From an uncultured Clostridia bacterium (lineage in GTDB: Bacteria > Bacillota > Clostridia > Oscillospirales > CAG-382), in the NCBI GenBank assembly GCA_947630765.1, contig CANRIX010000003.1:1-64000 (forward strand): 64,000 nt of DNA, written 5' to 3'. Both the position numbers and the translations under genes were made by a program. The notes under the pieces were generated by a model. That model saw only the letters and a list, made by a program, of their open reading frames with translations, had not been told where the DNA came from and did no database searches. Every line of letters starts with the position of its first letter. The first letter of the stretch is position 1. This document shows, piece by piece, positions 8,659 to 18,415 of this stretch.

Positions 8659-8703
8659 TCTCGGACTATGAAAATATAGAAAGTAAAATGGGAGGGGAAC
8701 GCG

Positions 8704-9417
8704 ATGGCGAACGGATCGGACAAGCGGATCGGACGCATGGGCGAAGCGGCGTGGCTCTTCGGCGTCCTGCTGTGCTCGCTCGGGGTGTGCCTGTCTGCGA
8801 AAAGCGGATTCGGCGTGTCGATGGTCGTCGCGCCGGCGTATGTGCTGCACCGCTTCCTGTCGCCGCACTTCGCGTGGGTGACGTTCGGGGCGGCGGAATA
8901 CCTGCTGCAGGGCGTCCTGCTGGTCGCCCTGTGCGTTTCCATGCGGCGGTTCAAAAGGAAGTACCTGCTGTCCTTCGGCACCGCCGTCGTTTACGGCTTT
9001 GCGCTGGACGGTTGGCGATTGTTGTTCGGGACGGCGGTCTGCCCGCTCCTTTGGCAGCGGATCGCCTGCTGCGCCGCCGGGGCGTGCATCACGGCGTTCT
9101 CCATCGCCCTCTACCTGCGCACCTACCTGCCGCAGCAGGTCTACGAGCTGTTCGTCAAGGAGCTGACCGAACGCTACAACCTCCGCCTCGGGCGGGTGAA
9201 ATGGTTGTACGACGCGTCCTCCCTGCTGTTCGCCATCCTGCTAATGCTCGCGCTGTTCCGGCGCTTCTCGACGGATATGATCGGCGTCGGGACGCTGCTG
9301 CTGACCGTCGTCAACACCCCGCTGATCACCCTGTCCAGCAAGCTGCTGGACCGTTTCTGCAGGTTCGACCCCGCCTTCCCGCGCTTCCGGGCGCAATTCG
9401 ATAAGCTCTTCAACTGA
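8704..9417 (+). CDS. YczE/YyaS/YitT-like integral membrane protein (DUF6198-like)
   Basis: Multi-TM; 'GVLLCSLGVCLSAKSGFGVSMVVAPAYVL'. Confidence 0.7.
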   Translation: MANGSDKRIGRMGEAAWLFGVLLCSLGVCLSAKSGFGVSMVVAPAYVLHRFLSPHFAWVTFGAAEYLLQGVLLVALCVSMRRFKRKYLLSFGTAVVYGFALDGWRLLFGTAVCPLLWQRIACCAAGACITAFSIALYLRTYLPQQVYELFVKELTERYNLRLGRVKWLYDASSLLFAILLMLALFRRFSTDMIGVGTLLLTVVNTPLITLSSKLLDRFCRFDPAFPRFRAQFDKLFN

Positions 9418-9436
9418 ACGACGCAAAGGAGTTCTT

Positions 9437-11230
9437 ATGCTGTTCGGGAAACAAATCAACCGCTACTACCGCAAGTACGCGCCGGCACTGCTGCTCGGAC
9501 TGCTCGCGCTGGTGATCGTGGACTACTTCCAACTGGTCGTGCCGGAGCTGTACCAAATGGTCATCAACGGTATCAACGACGGCACCGTGACGGTCGACGG
9601 CGTGACGCACGCCTTCGACATGGACTTCCTGCTGACGGAGATCTGCCGCCCGCTCCTGTTCACCATCCTGATGATCGTTTCCGGGCGTTTCCTGTGGCGC
9701 ATCTGCTTCTTCGGGTCCGGCGTCCGCATGGAAACCGACCTGCGGGGGCGTATGTTCGACCATTGCAAGGACCTGTCCCCGCAGTACTACCAGGTCAACA
9801 AGGTCGGCACGCTGATGTCGCTGTTCACCAACGACCTCGAAACCGTGCAGGACTGCTTCGGCTCCGGGGTGCTGATGTTCTGCGACGCGCTCTTCCTCGG
9901 TGTCATGGCGCTGGTCAAAATGGCGCGGATGAACCCGCTTCTGACCCTGCTTTCGATGATCCCGATGGCGTTTCTGGTTTCCCTCGCGTCTATCGTCGGC
10001 AAGCGGATGCGGGAGAAGTGGGAGAAGCGGCAGGAGGCGTTCTCCGCCCTCTCCGACTATTCGCAGGAGAGCTTTTCCGGCATCGCGGTCATCAAGGCGT
10101 TCGTCAAGGAGACCGTCGAACTCATGGGCTTCCATAAGCGCAACGTGGAGAACGAGGAAACCAACATCGCCTACACCCGCATCTCGACCAAGGTCAATAT
10201 TTCCGTCACGCTGTTCGTGGAATCGGTCATCTGCGTCATTCTCGGCTACGGCGGGTACCTCGTGCACGAGGGGATCTTCAACCCCGGGCAGCTCGTGGAA
10301 TTCATCGGGTATTTCAATTCCATCGTCTGGCCGATCATGGCGATCTCCCAGCTGATCGAGATGCAGTCCCGCGGCAAGGCGTCCCTCGGGCGCATCACCG
10401 AACTGCTGACGGCGAAGATCGACGTCGCGGACGGCCCGGACGTGCGGGACGTCCCGCCGCTGACCGGCGAGATCGAATGCCGGCACCTGACCTTCCGCTA
10501 TCCCGGCGCGAGCATCGACGCGCTGACCGACGTGTCCTTCACCATCCACGCCGGGGAAAACGTCGGCGTCATCGGAAAAACCGGCGCGGGCAAGACCACG
10601 CTCGTCGACCTGCTGTTACGCACCTACAACCTGCCGGACGGGACGGTGTTCCTCGACGGGACGGACGTCAATCGGATCCCGATCCGCACCGTGCGGAAGT
10701 ACGCCGCCTACGTCCCGCAGGACAACTTTCTGTTTTCGGACACCATCGCCAACAACATCTCCTTCGCGTCCGACAGCGACGACCAAGCCGCCGTCCGCGC
10801 GTCCGCGGAGCTCGCCGACGTCCACGACAACATCGCCGAATTCCAGCACGGCTACGAGACCGTGCTCGGCGAACGCGGCGTGACCGTTTCGGGCGGGCAG
10901 AAGCAGCGCATCTCAATCGCCCGGGCGCTCATGAAGGACGCGAGCATTCTGATCCTCGACGACTCGGTCTCCGCCGTCGACGTCAAGACGGAAAAACGCA
11001 TCCTCGAAAACCTCCGCCGCGTGCGGCAGGGCAAAACCACCATCCTGATCGCCCACCGCATCAGCACGGTCGAGCGTATGGATAAAATCCTATTTCTGGA
11101 GGACGGCAGGCTGACGGCGGTCGGCTCCCACGCGGAGCTGTACGAATCCTGCCCGTCCTACCGCACCATGGTCGAGCTGCAGCGCCTTGACGACGCGCAG
11201 GCCGCGGAAGGGGGCGAGTCCCGTGTTTGA
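9437..11230 (+). CDS. ABC transporter, fused permease/ATP-binding
   Basis: Walker A 'GKTGAGKTTL', signature 'VSGGQKQRISIARAL', Walker B 'ILILDDSVSAVD'. Confidence 0.95.
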   Translation: MLFGKQINRYYRKYAPALLLGLLALVIVDYFQLVVPELYQMVINGINDGTVTVDGVTHAFDMDFLLTEICRPLLFTILMIVSGRFLWRICFFGSGVRMETDLRGRMFDHCKDLSPQYYQVNKVGTLMSLFTNDLETVQDCFGSGVLMFCDALFLGVMALVKMARMNPLLTLLSMIPMAFLVSLASIVGKRMREKWEKRQEAFSALSDYSQESFSGIAVIKAFVKETVELMGFHKRNVENEETNIAYTRISTKVNISVTLFVESVICVILGYGGYLVHEGIFNPGQLVEFIGYFNSIVWPIMAISQLIEMQSRGKASLGRITELLTAKIDVADGPDVRDVPPLTGEIECRHLTFRYPGASIDALTDVSFTIHAGENVGVIGKTGAGKTTLVDLLLRTYNLPDGTVFLDGTDVNRIPIRTVRKYAAYVPQDNFLFSDTIANNISFASDSDDQAAVRASAELADVHDNIAEFQHGYETVLGERGVTVSGGQKQRISIARALMKDASILILDDSVSAVDVKTEKRILENLRRVRQGKTTILIAHRISTVERMDKILFLEDGRLTAVGSHAELYESCPSYRTMVELQRLDDAQAAEGGESRV

Positions 11231-13115
11231 ATGGTATCCGCTCCTGCTCGTCGGGGGCATCGTCGGGGCGTTCGCCCTGCTGTTCTCCCTCGCGTACCTC
11301 GCCATCCGCCGCCAAAAGGAAGCCATCGGCTTCGACCGCAACATGAAGGACGGCGAGATCGTCCGGCGCCTGCTGCACTACGCCCGCCCGCACGTCCGGC
11401 AGCTGCTTATCGTGCTGCTGGTCATGCTGTTCTCCATCGCCTACGATATCCTCTCCCCGCTGCTCATCGGGCAGATCGAGGAGCTCATCAAGAACGACTT
11501 CCCGCTCTCGCGTCTCTTCGCGTCCGTCGCGGTCTACGCGGGCATCCTGCTGGTCTCCCTCGCCTGCACCTATATCCAGGCGATCCTGCTCCAGATCATC
11601 GGGCAGAAGATCCTCTCCCGGCTCCGCGAGGACCTGTTCGCCCATATCGAATCCCTCTCCCACGGGCAGCTCAACGAGATCCCGGTCGGCAAGCTGGTCA
11701 CGCGTGTCACCAACGACACCAACGCCATTTCGATGATGTTCACCAACATCCTCGTGAATCTGGTGAAGAACTGCTTTGTCATCCTCGGCGTGCTGACGGC
11801 GATGCTCTGTCTGAACTACCTGCTGACGCTGATGGTGCTGTGCTTCGTGCCGTTCATCGTGCTGTTCACGGTGGTGTTCCGCAAATTCAGCCGCAAGGCA
11901 TACCGCAAGGTCAAGGACGGCACGACCGACATCAACACCTTCCTGTCGGAGAACCTCTCCGGCATGAAGATCATCCAGATCTTCAACCGCGAGCCGGAAA
12001 AGAAGGCGGAATTCGACGGCAAGAACGCCGCCCTCGGCAAGGCAAAGCAGCAGCAGATCTTCGTATTCGGCATCTTCCGCCCCCTGGTCTATATGCTGTA
12101 CATCTCCTCAGTGCTCTGCCTGCTCTACCTCGGCGGACGGGGGGTCATCCGCGACGTCAGCTTCCTCGGGCAGACCATCAACAGCGGGACGGTCGTCTCC
12201 TTCTATATGTTCATTTCCCGCTTCTTCAACCCGATCCAGAACCTCGCCGAGCAGTTTAATTGGCTGCAATCGGCGTTCGCCTCGGCGGAAAAGATCTTCT
12301 CCATCTTCGACCTCGTCCCCGACGTGCAGGACGCCCCGGACGCCGTCGAGCTCCCGCCCCTGCGCGGGGAGATCGAGTTCCGGCACGTCTGGTTCGCCTA
12401 TGTGCCGGGCGAATGGGTGCTCAAGGACGTGTCCTTCCGGGTGGAAGCCGGGCAGATGGTCGCCTTCGTCGGTTCGACCGGCTCGGGCAAAAGCACGATC
12501 CTTTCCCTGCTCTGCCGCAATTACGACATCCAGCAGGGCGAGATCCTCGTCGACGGCGTGGACATCCGCACGGTGAAAATTTCCTCCCTCCGCCGCCAGC
12601 TCGGGCAGATGCTGCAGGACGTGTTCCTGTTCTCCGGGACCATTCGTTCCAATATCCTCCTGCGCAAGGAGGGCGTTTCGGACGAGGAGGTCATGGAGGT
12701 CTGCCGCTACGTCAACGCCGACCACTTCATCGACCGCCTGCCCGCGGGACTGGACGAGGAAGTCCGCGAACGCGGCAACAATTTCTCCGCCGGACAGCGG
12801 CAATTGCTCTCCTTCGCCCGCACGCTGCTCCACCGCCCCGCGGTCATGATCCTCGACGAAGCGACCGCGAACATCGACACGGAAACGGAACTGCTGATCC
12901 AGGATTCGCTCGAAAAGATGGCGAACATCGGCACCATGCTCATCGTCGCGCACCGCCTTTCGACGGTCCAGCACGCCGATCGGATCCTCGTGCTGTCCCA
13001 CGGCGAGATCGTCGAGCAGGGCACCCACCAGCAATTGCTGGAGCAGAAGGGCCGGTATTACGAGCTCTACAAGCTGCAATATACCAAAAAGCAGCTGCAA
13101 TCCGAAGCAGGATGA
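11223..13115 (+). CDS. ABC transporter, fused permease/ATP-binding (probable heterodimer partner)
   Basis: GTG start overlaps the previous stop; Walker A 'GSTGSGKSTI', 'FSAGQRQLLSFARTL', 'MILDEATANID'. Confidence 0.94.
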   Translation: MFEWYPLLLVGGIVGAFALLFSLAYLAIRRQKEAIGFDRNMKDGEIVRRLLHYARPHVRQLLIVLLVMLFSIAYDILSPLLIGQIEELIKNDFPLSRLFASVAVYAGILLVSLACTYIQAILLQIIGQKILSRLREDLFAHIESLSHGQLNEIPVGKLVTRVTNDTNAISMMFTNILVNLVKNCFVILGVLTAMLCLNYLLTLMVLCFVPFIVLFTVVFRKFSRKAYRKVKDGTTDINTFLSENLSGMKIIQIFNREPEKKAEFDGKNAALGKAKQQQIFVFGIFRPLVYMLYISSVLCLLYLGGRGVIRDVSFLGQTINSGTVVSFYMFISRFFNPIQNLAEQFNWLQSAFASAEKIFSIFDLVPDVQDAPDAVELPPLRGEIEFRHVWFAYVPGEWVLKDVSFRVEAGQMVAFVGSTGSGKSTILSLLCRNYDIQQGEILVDGVDIRTVKISSLRRQLGQMLQDVFLFSGTIRSNILLRKEGVSDEEVMEVCRYVNADHFIDRLPAGLDEEVRERGNNFSAGQRQLLSFARTLLHRPAVMILDEATANIDTETELLIQDSLEKMANIGTMLIVAHRLSTVQHADRILVLSHGEIVEQGTHQQLLEQKGRYYELYKLQYTKKQLQSEAG

Positions 13116-13126
13116 ACCATTTTTCG

Positions 13127-13156
13127 GACCCGACGCGCCGTCGGGTCTTTCTTTTT
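13127..13156 (+). terminator. Rho-independent terminator
   Basis: GACCCGACGcgcCGTCGGGTC then TTTCTTTTT. Confidence 0.9.
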
Positions 13157-13187
13157 GCGGATTTGTTCAAAATCGTTAAAAAAATAC

Positions 13188-13216
13188 TTGCCAAACCCGA
13201 AAAAATATGCTATAAA
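13188..13216 (+). promoter_or_regulatory. promoter (TTGCCA-N17-TATAAA), TATGC extended -10
   Basis: 17 bp spacer; upstream of 13262. Confidence 0.75.
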
Positions 13217-13261
13217 GGAATTGGGGGTCCGAAGGGAAACAAAGAATAGGAGAAAGCATCC

Positions 13262-15169
13262 ATGAAAAAGCCGCACTTTTCCGTGAGACGCGTCTTTTCG
13301 ACGCTGCTCGCACTCCTTTTGTCGCTCTCGGCGCTCGCGGTCGTACCGTCCGCCGCCCCGGCAAAGGAGCCAAACGCAACGTATGACGTCCCGTTTGCCG
13401 AAGAATCCCCCGTCATTGACGGCGACGTCTCCGTCAAGGAATACGGAAGCCCGATGGTGGACTGGCTGGTCGCCGACGGCGCCGTCGACGGGATCGTCCT
13501 GTCCGATTACCTCATCGAGGACGACGCCGACCTGGAGATCGAGTTCTATTCCGTCTGGACGGATACCGACCTTTACCTCGCGTGGAAGGTCCACACGAAG
13601 TACGACTACCGCATCCCGGACGGCATCGCAGACAACAATATGTTCAACTACTGCTGCGTGCAGTTCATCCTGACGCCGGGTGCGCCGGACAACTCGAAGA
13701 AGGTCTACCAGACCGCCGAATGGTCGGGCGACTACCTTGAGATCGGGATGTGCCAGCGCAGCGACGGGCTTTCCTATAAGGTCTGCTGGAGCCAGCCGAC
13801 GGCGGCGGGAAACGCCCTGAAACTGAATGACTGGGAATTCGCCGGTTCGCGTGACGACGACAAGGAGATCACGACCTACGAATGCCGTCTGCCGCTGGAC
13901 AAGACCGGCATCGAAGCGAAGGGAGACGGCGCACAATTCGGGCTGACCTGGGCGGTCGGCGCGCAGGAGGACTACACAAAGACCAAAGGGCTTATCGAAT
14001 GGCAGGACGCGATCATCAGCGGCAAGAACGCCGATAACGCGGCCGTCATGACCATGACCGGCTCCGGCGAAGGGCAGCAGAACGTGGAACTCGGCGTCGC
14101 CTCCCGCGAAAAGATGCCCCACGGCGACCTGCCGGACGGTCTGGAGGAGTCTCTTCTCCAAATCACCCTACTCGACCACCCTTCCGCCTCCGAGCAGATT
14201 ACCCTGCTTTCTTCGCCGGACAAGGTGAATGAATACAACCCCAACTACTCCCAAACGCTCCTGCTGCGTCCGGAGGAGGACGACGGAGAACTCGAAGGCT
14301 ACTACACGCTTCTCGAAAGCATCAACGGGTCCGGCAGCGCCGTTACATTCCAGGAAACACCACAGAAGGGCGACCTCGTCCTGCTGGTCCATTCGGACGA
14401 TACCGCCGGAAGCACGGACGCCGGCAAAGCCCGTGCGCTCGCAAAGGATCTCGCCGTCGGGCAGCGGTTCTACCTCCACGGCGTGGAATGGAAGAACGAT
14501 TCGCTTTCCTTCAAGTACAACAATGCGCAGCTCGCCGTCGTCGAGGACGATTCCATGAAGCTGATCGGCACATGGAAGTCCGCCGACGGGAAACTGCTCG
14601 TGCTGCAGTCCGGCGGAAAGGGGACGCAGGACGGCAAGGAGATCACCTGGGCGCTCGCGGAAGAAGGAAAACTGACCCTCGACGGCAAAACCGTCGCATA
14701 TGCGCTTGACGGAGAAAAATTGACCCTCGACGGGGTGGAATACACGTCCGTCGTGCCGGGCAACTACACCAAGCTGCAGGCCGCCTGCAACACCGCGAAA
14801 GCCGAACTGGCGAAGACGACCGTTTACACCGCCGAAAGCCTCGACGCCCTGCAAAAGGCGTATGACGAGGCGCAGAAAGTCGTCGAAGCGACCTACGCCG
14901 CCGATGAGCAGAGCAAGATCGACGACGCGGAAAAGGCGCTGCAAGCCGCAATCAAAGCGCTCGTCAAGCAAGAAACGGACGGTTCCTCGTCCGCGTCCTC
15001 GCAGGCGTCCTCGCAATCGACCGCCGCAAGCGCGTCGTCCGCGGACGCTTCGGACGGTGAAGGCGGCGGTTTGTCCGGCGGAATGATCGCGCTCATCGTG
15101 ATCCTCGCGGTCGCGGTGGTCGCCGCGGTCGTGGTCATCATCGTCGTCGTTCGGAAGAAGAAAGCGTAA
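13262..15169 (+). CDS. secreted membrane-anchored surface protein; CBM9/DOMON-like N-term, FIVAR-like repeat, C-terminal TM
   Basis: Signal peptide; 'PVIDGDVSVKEYGSPMVDW...FYSVWTDTDLYLAWKV'; Ser-rich linker; 'GGMIALIVILAVAVVAAVVVIIVVVRKKKA'. Confidence 0.75.
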   Translation: MKKPHFSVRRVFSTLLALLLSLSALAVVPSAAPAKEPNATYDVPFAEESPVIDGDVSVKEYGSPMVDWLVADGAVDGIVLSDYLIEDDADLEIEFYSVWTDTDLYLAWKVHTKYDYRIPDGIADNNMFNYCCVQFILTPGAPDNSKKVYQTAEWSGDYLEIGMCQRSDGLSYKVCWSQPTAAGNALKLNDWEFAGSRDDDKEITTYECRLPLDKTGIEAKGDGAQFGLTWAVGAQEDYTKTKGLIEWQDAIISGKNADNAAVMTMTGSGEGQQNVELGVASREKMPHGDLPDGLEESLLQITLLDHPSASEQITLLSSPDKVNEYNPNYSQTLLLRPEEDDGELEGYYTLLESINGSGSAVTFQETPQKGDLVLLVHSDDTAGSTDAGKARALAKDLAVGQRFYLHGVEWKNDSLSFKYNNAQLAVVEDDSMKLIGTWKSADGKLLVLQSGGKGTQDGKEITWALAEEGKLTLDGKTVAYALDGEKLTLDGVEYTSVVPGNYTKLQAACNTAKAELAKTTVYTAESLDALQKAYDEAQKVVEATYAADEQSKIDDAEKALQAAIKALVKQETDGSSSASSQASSQSTAASASSADASDGEGGGLSGGMIALIVILAVAVVAAVVVIIVVVRKKKA

Positions 15170-15195
15170 AACTTTTTCGGGGGGGCAAACGCACA

Positions 15196-15230
15196 GGAAG
15201 GTTCGATTTTCGGGCCTTCCTTTCTTTTTT
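15196..15230 (+). terminator. Rho-independent terminator
   Basis: GGAAGG...CCTTCC then TTTCTTTTTT. Confidence 0.75.
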
Positions 15231-15318
15231 GGCGGTCGTATTTTGCCGCAAATGCGCACGTTCGCGGCGTTTTGCCCGGAAACCGTCCCCGCCGTGATGA
15301 ATTTTTTCGCCGTACCTC

Positions 15319-15347
15319 TTGCAAATGCCGTCGAGTTGTGCTAAAAT
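15319..15347 (+). promoter_or_regulatory. promoter for comEB (TTGCAA-N17-TAAAAT), TGTGC extended -10
   Basis: 17 bp spacer. Confidence 0.75.
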
Positions 15348-15370
15348 AGAGAAATGGAGGAGATTACGGT

Positions 15371-15856
15371 ATGGAGCGAAAGAGCAAGATCAATTACTAC
15401 CTCGACATCGCCCAAACGGTCGCGACGCGGTCGACCTGCCTGCGCAAGCATTACGGTGCCATCATCGTGCGGAACGATGTCATCGTGTCGACCGGCTACA
15501 ACGGCGCACCGCGCGGACGGCAGAACTGCTCGGACATCGGCGGCTGTCTGCGGGACAAACTCAACATCCCACGCGGCGAACGCTACGAGCTCTGCCGCTC
15601 GGTTCACGCGGAGGCGAACGCGATCATCTCCGCCGCCCGGGAAAGTATGCTCGGCGCGGACCTCTACCTCTGCTGCGTCGACCCGCGTTCCGGCGCGACG
15701 GTCCCCGGCACGACGAGCTGCCAGATGTGCAAGCGGCTGGTCATCAACGCGGGGATCCGGCGGGTGTACGTCCGCGAGGACGGGGACGCGTATTCCGTCT
15801 ATGAAGTCGAGGACTGGATCAAAAACGACGACAGCCTCGGGCAGATCGGGTACTGA
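15371..15856 (+). CDS. comEB: deoxycytidylate deaminase family (ComEB-like)
   Basis: 'SVHAEANAIISAAR...PGTTSCQMCKRLVINAGI' (HAE, CxxC). Confidence 0.93.
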   Translation: MERKSKINYYLDIAQTVATRSTCLRKHYGAIIVRNDVIVSTGYNGAPRGRQNCSDIGGCLRDKLNIPRGERYELCRSVHAEANAIISAARESMLGADLYLCCVDPRSGATVPGTTSCQMCKRLVINAGIRRVYVREDGDAYSVYEVEDWIKNDDSLGQIGY

Positions 15857-15871
15857 AAAGGAGAAAAAAAC

Positions 15872-16567
15872 ATGTCAAAGCGCCTTCGCGCCCTGTCCGC
15901 CCTGCTTCTGTGCTTCGCGCTGCTGCTCGCGTCCTGCGGTGAAAAATGGGAGCCGACTGAGCTCGGTTTCCGCAATGAAACGACCGGCGTCGAATACGTC
16001 GCCTGCAACGTCATCGCGGTCAAGCCGATCGTCCGGGCAAGTTCCGAGCCATACTGCGAAGTGGACGGTGTGCCGTACTACGCGATCCGCGACGAAGAGC
16101 CGGAACAGTTCCTGTGCGATTACGACGAAAAGAGCCAAAGCAGCATCGTCTACCGCAGCAAGGATCTGCCGGACGTCACGATCGAAAACTTCAACGCCAT
16201 CGCCGCGTGGCTGATGCTCGACGGTGCCATGCCGCTGATGGTCGCGCAGCTGTACGCGGACGACGAATACCTCGCCGAGGAACTGCGCGGACAGAACCCC
16301 TCGCAGGACACGGCGCTGGTCCGCCTAATCACGGACGCGCTGGTCAACGGACAAGCGCGGAACGTCCCGCAGGACACCTATTCCGACGACGACCTCTACT
16401 ATTTCCGCCTGCTAAGCGCCGATTACCCCGGACTGTACTACAGCGTCTGCTTCTTCGGGGATATCTACGGGCGCTACTATGTGCAGGACATGGCGACCTT
16501 CCGCATCGCGGACGCCCCGCCGGAAATCGTCGCGTGGATCGTCGGAGCGAACGGAGATGCGATATGA
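15872..16567 (+). CDS. hypothetical lipoprotein
   Basis: Lipobox 'LLLASC'. Confidence 0.75.
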   Translation: MSKRLRALSALLLCFALLLASCGEKWEPTELGFRNETTGVEYVACNVIAVKPIVRASSEPYCEVDGVPYYAIRDEEPEQFLCDYDEKSQSSIVYRSKDLPDVTIENFNAIAAWLMLDGAMPLMVAQLYADDEYLAEELRGQNPSQDTALVRLITDALVNGQARNVPQDTYSDDDLYYFRLLSADYPGLYYSVCFFGDIYGRYYVQDMATFRIADAPPEIVAWIVGANGDAI

Positions 16568-16956
16568 AACGAAAAACCGTATGCCTGCTTCTGGCGCTGC
16601 TCGCGCTCCTGCCGGGTTGTCAGGCGAAATACTACCGGGAAACCTCCTCGGAGACGCTCTCCGTCGAGTCCCTGACGGATTCCGTCCCGCCGTTCGTGTT
16701 CGGGCAAAACGGATTCTACGACACCGCTTCGGACGCAGAGTATCTGCCCGTGCCGAAGGTGGAAGCGAAGGAACGGGGCGAGGAATACTTCTCCGACGGT
16801 GAAAAGACGCTCTACCGGGTGGAAGGGCTGCACGAAAGCTACTTCCTCATGGACGACGAAGGGGTCGTCTATAAGAACGCCTCCCTGCCGTGGATGGTCG
16901 AACCGGGCGAGGACGGCTGGGAAGACGACTATCCCGCCCTGACCTATGTCGGTTGA
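16564..16956 (+). CDS. hypothetical lipoprotein
   Basis: 'MKRKTVCLLLALLALLPGC'; ATGA overlap with the upstream gene. Confidence 0.75.
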   Translation: MKRKTVCLLLALLALLPGCQAKYYRETSSETLSVESLTDSVPPFVFGQNGFYDTASDAEYLPVPKVEAKERGEEYFSDGEKTLYRVEGLHESYFLMDDEGVVYKNASLPWMVEPGEDGWEDDYPALTYVG

Positions 16957-17383
16957 ACTATATCCGCTGACGGCGGAACGCGTGCCGGAGGCGGCGGAAG
17001 TCGAAAAAGCCTGCCTCGAAACCGCGTGGAGCGCCCGCCAGCTCGCGGAATTGCCCCCGGAAGCGGTCTATCTGACCGCCGTCGCGGACGGACGGGTCTG
17101 CGGGGTCGGGTGTATGTACTGCGTCGGCGGCGAAGCGGAGCTGCAGAACCTCGCGGTCCTGCCGGAGTACCGGCGGCGCGGGGTGGCGCAAGCCCTGCTC
17201 GAAAGGCTGTTCGACGAAGCGCGGAAACGGGGCTGTGCAAGCGTATTTTTGGAGGTCGACGGCGGCAATCTCGCCGCACGGGAACTCTACCGCAAAAACG
17301 GCTTCCGGCAGGTCGGCGTGCGGCGCGGATTCTACCGCGGACGGGACGCGCTGCTGCTTCGGAAAGGATTGGAAACACCTTGA
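16946..17383 (+). CDS. rimI: ribosomal-protein-alanine N-acetyltransferase RimI
   Basis: GNAT fold 'LQNLAVLPEYRRRGVAQALLERLFDEA...FLEVDGGNLAARELYRKNGF'; overlaps tsaD. Confidence 0.93.
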   Translation: MSVELYPLTAERVPEAAEVEKACLETAWSARQLAELPPEAVYLTAVADGRVCGVGCMYCVGGEAELQNLAVLPEYRRRGVAQALLERLFDEARKRGCASVFLEVDGGNLAARELYRKNGFRQVGVRRGFYRGRDALLLRKGLETP

Positions 17384-18399
17384 AACTACTCGGAATCGAA
17401 TCCTCCTGCGACGAAACCGCCGCGGCGGTCGTGGAGGACGGGCGGAAGCTGCTTTCCTCCGTCGTCGCGACGCAGGTGGAGATCCACGCCCTCTACGGCG
17501 GCGTGGTGCCGGAAATCGCCTCCCGCGCCCATACGGAAGCGCTCTGGGGCGTGACCGAGCAGGCGCTGTCGGAAGCGGGGCTGACCCTCGCGGAGATCGA
17601 CGCGGTCGCCGTCACCCATGCCCCCGGCCTGATCGGGGCGCTGCTGACCGGCGTATCCTTCGCGAAAGGGCTTGCGCTCGCGTCCGGCAAGCCGCTCGTC
17701 CCGGTGCACCACCTGCGCGGGCACGTCGCGGCGGTCTACCTGGTTTCCCCGGGGCTGGAGCCGCCGTTCGCGGCGCTTTGCGTGTCCGGCGGGAACACCG
17801 AACTGCTCGCGGTGGAGGGGTATACGTCCTACCGGCAGGTCGGCACGACGCGGGACGACGCGGCGGGCGAAGCGTTCGACAAGTGTGCGCGGGTGCTGGG
17901 GCTTCCCTATCCGGGCGGCGCCGCCATGGATAAGCTCGCGTCCGCGGGAAATGCGGACGCCTACCCGTTCCCGGAAGGAAACGTCAACGGCTGCCCGTTC
18001 GATTTCTCCTTCTCCGGGCTGAAGACCGCCGTCATCAACACGGTCCACACCGCGACCCAGCGCGGGCAGACGCTCGACGACGCCTTCCGCGCGGACATCG
18101 CCGCGTCCTTCACCAAGGCCGTCGTGCGGACGCTGACCGACCGGCTCGAACTGCTGTTGCAGAGCGAACCGACCCTGCGGGACGTGGTGCTCTGCGGCGG
18201 CGTGGCGGCGAACTCGCACCTGCGTTCCGCCTGCGCGGACCTCGCGTCCAAATACGGGCGGACGCTGCACCTGCCGCCGCTGAAGCTGTGCGGCGACAAC
18301 GCCGCGATGATCGCGTCGCAGGGGTACTACGAACTGCTCGCCGGGCATACCGCCGGCGCGACGCTCAACGCCCACGCGACCCTGTCGATCGGCGAATAA
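17380..18399 (+). CDS. tsaD: tRNA N6-adenosine threonylcarbamoyltransferase TsaD
   Basis: 'LGIESSCDETAAAVV...ALYGGVVPEIASRAH...LCGGVAANSHLR'; TTG start overlapping the rimI stop. Confidence 0.96.
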   Translation: MKLLGIESSCDETAAAVVEDGRKLLSSVVATQVEIHALYGGVVPEIASRAHTEALWGVTEQALSEAGLTLAEIDAVAVTHAPGLIGALLTGVSFAKGLALASGKPLVPVHHLRGHVAAVYLVSPGLEPPFAALCVSGGNTELLAVEGYTSYRQVGTTRDDAAGEAFDKCARVLGLPYPGGAAMDKLASAGNADAYPFPEGNVNGCPFDFSFSGLKTAVINTVHTATQRGQTLDDAFRADIAASFTKAVVRTLTDRLELLLQSEPTLRDVVLCGGVAANSHLRSACADLASKYGRTLHLPPLKLCGDNAAMIASQGYYELLAGHTAGATLNAHATLSIGE

Positions 18400-18415
18400 G
18401 GAGGAAAACGGACGG

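Noticed and set aside
9437-13115. Bacteriocin/RiPP export locus
   Set aside because: The paired ABC half-transporters lack a peptidase domain, and I found no precursor peptide or maturase nearby.
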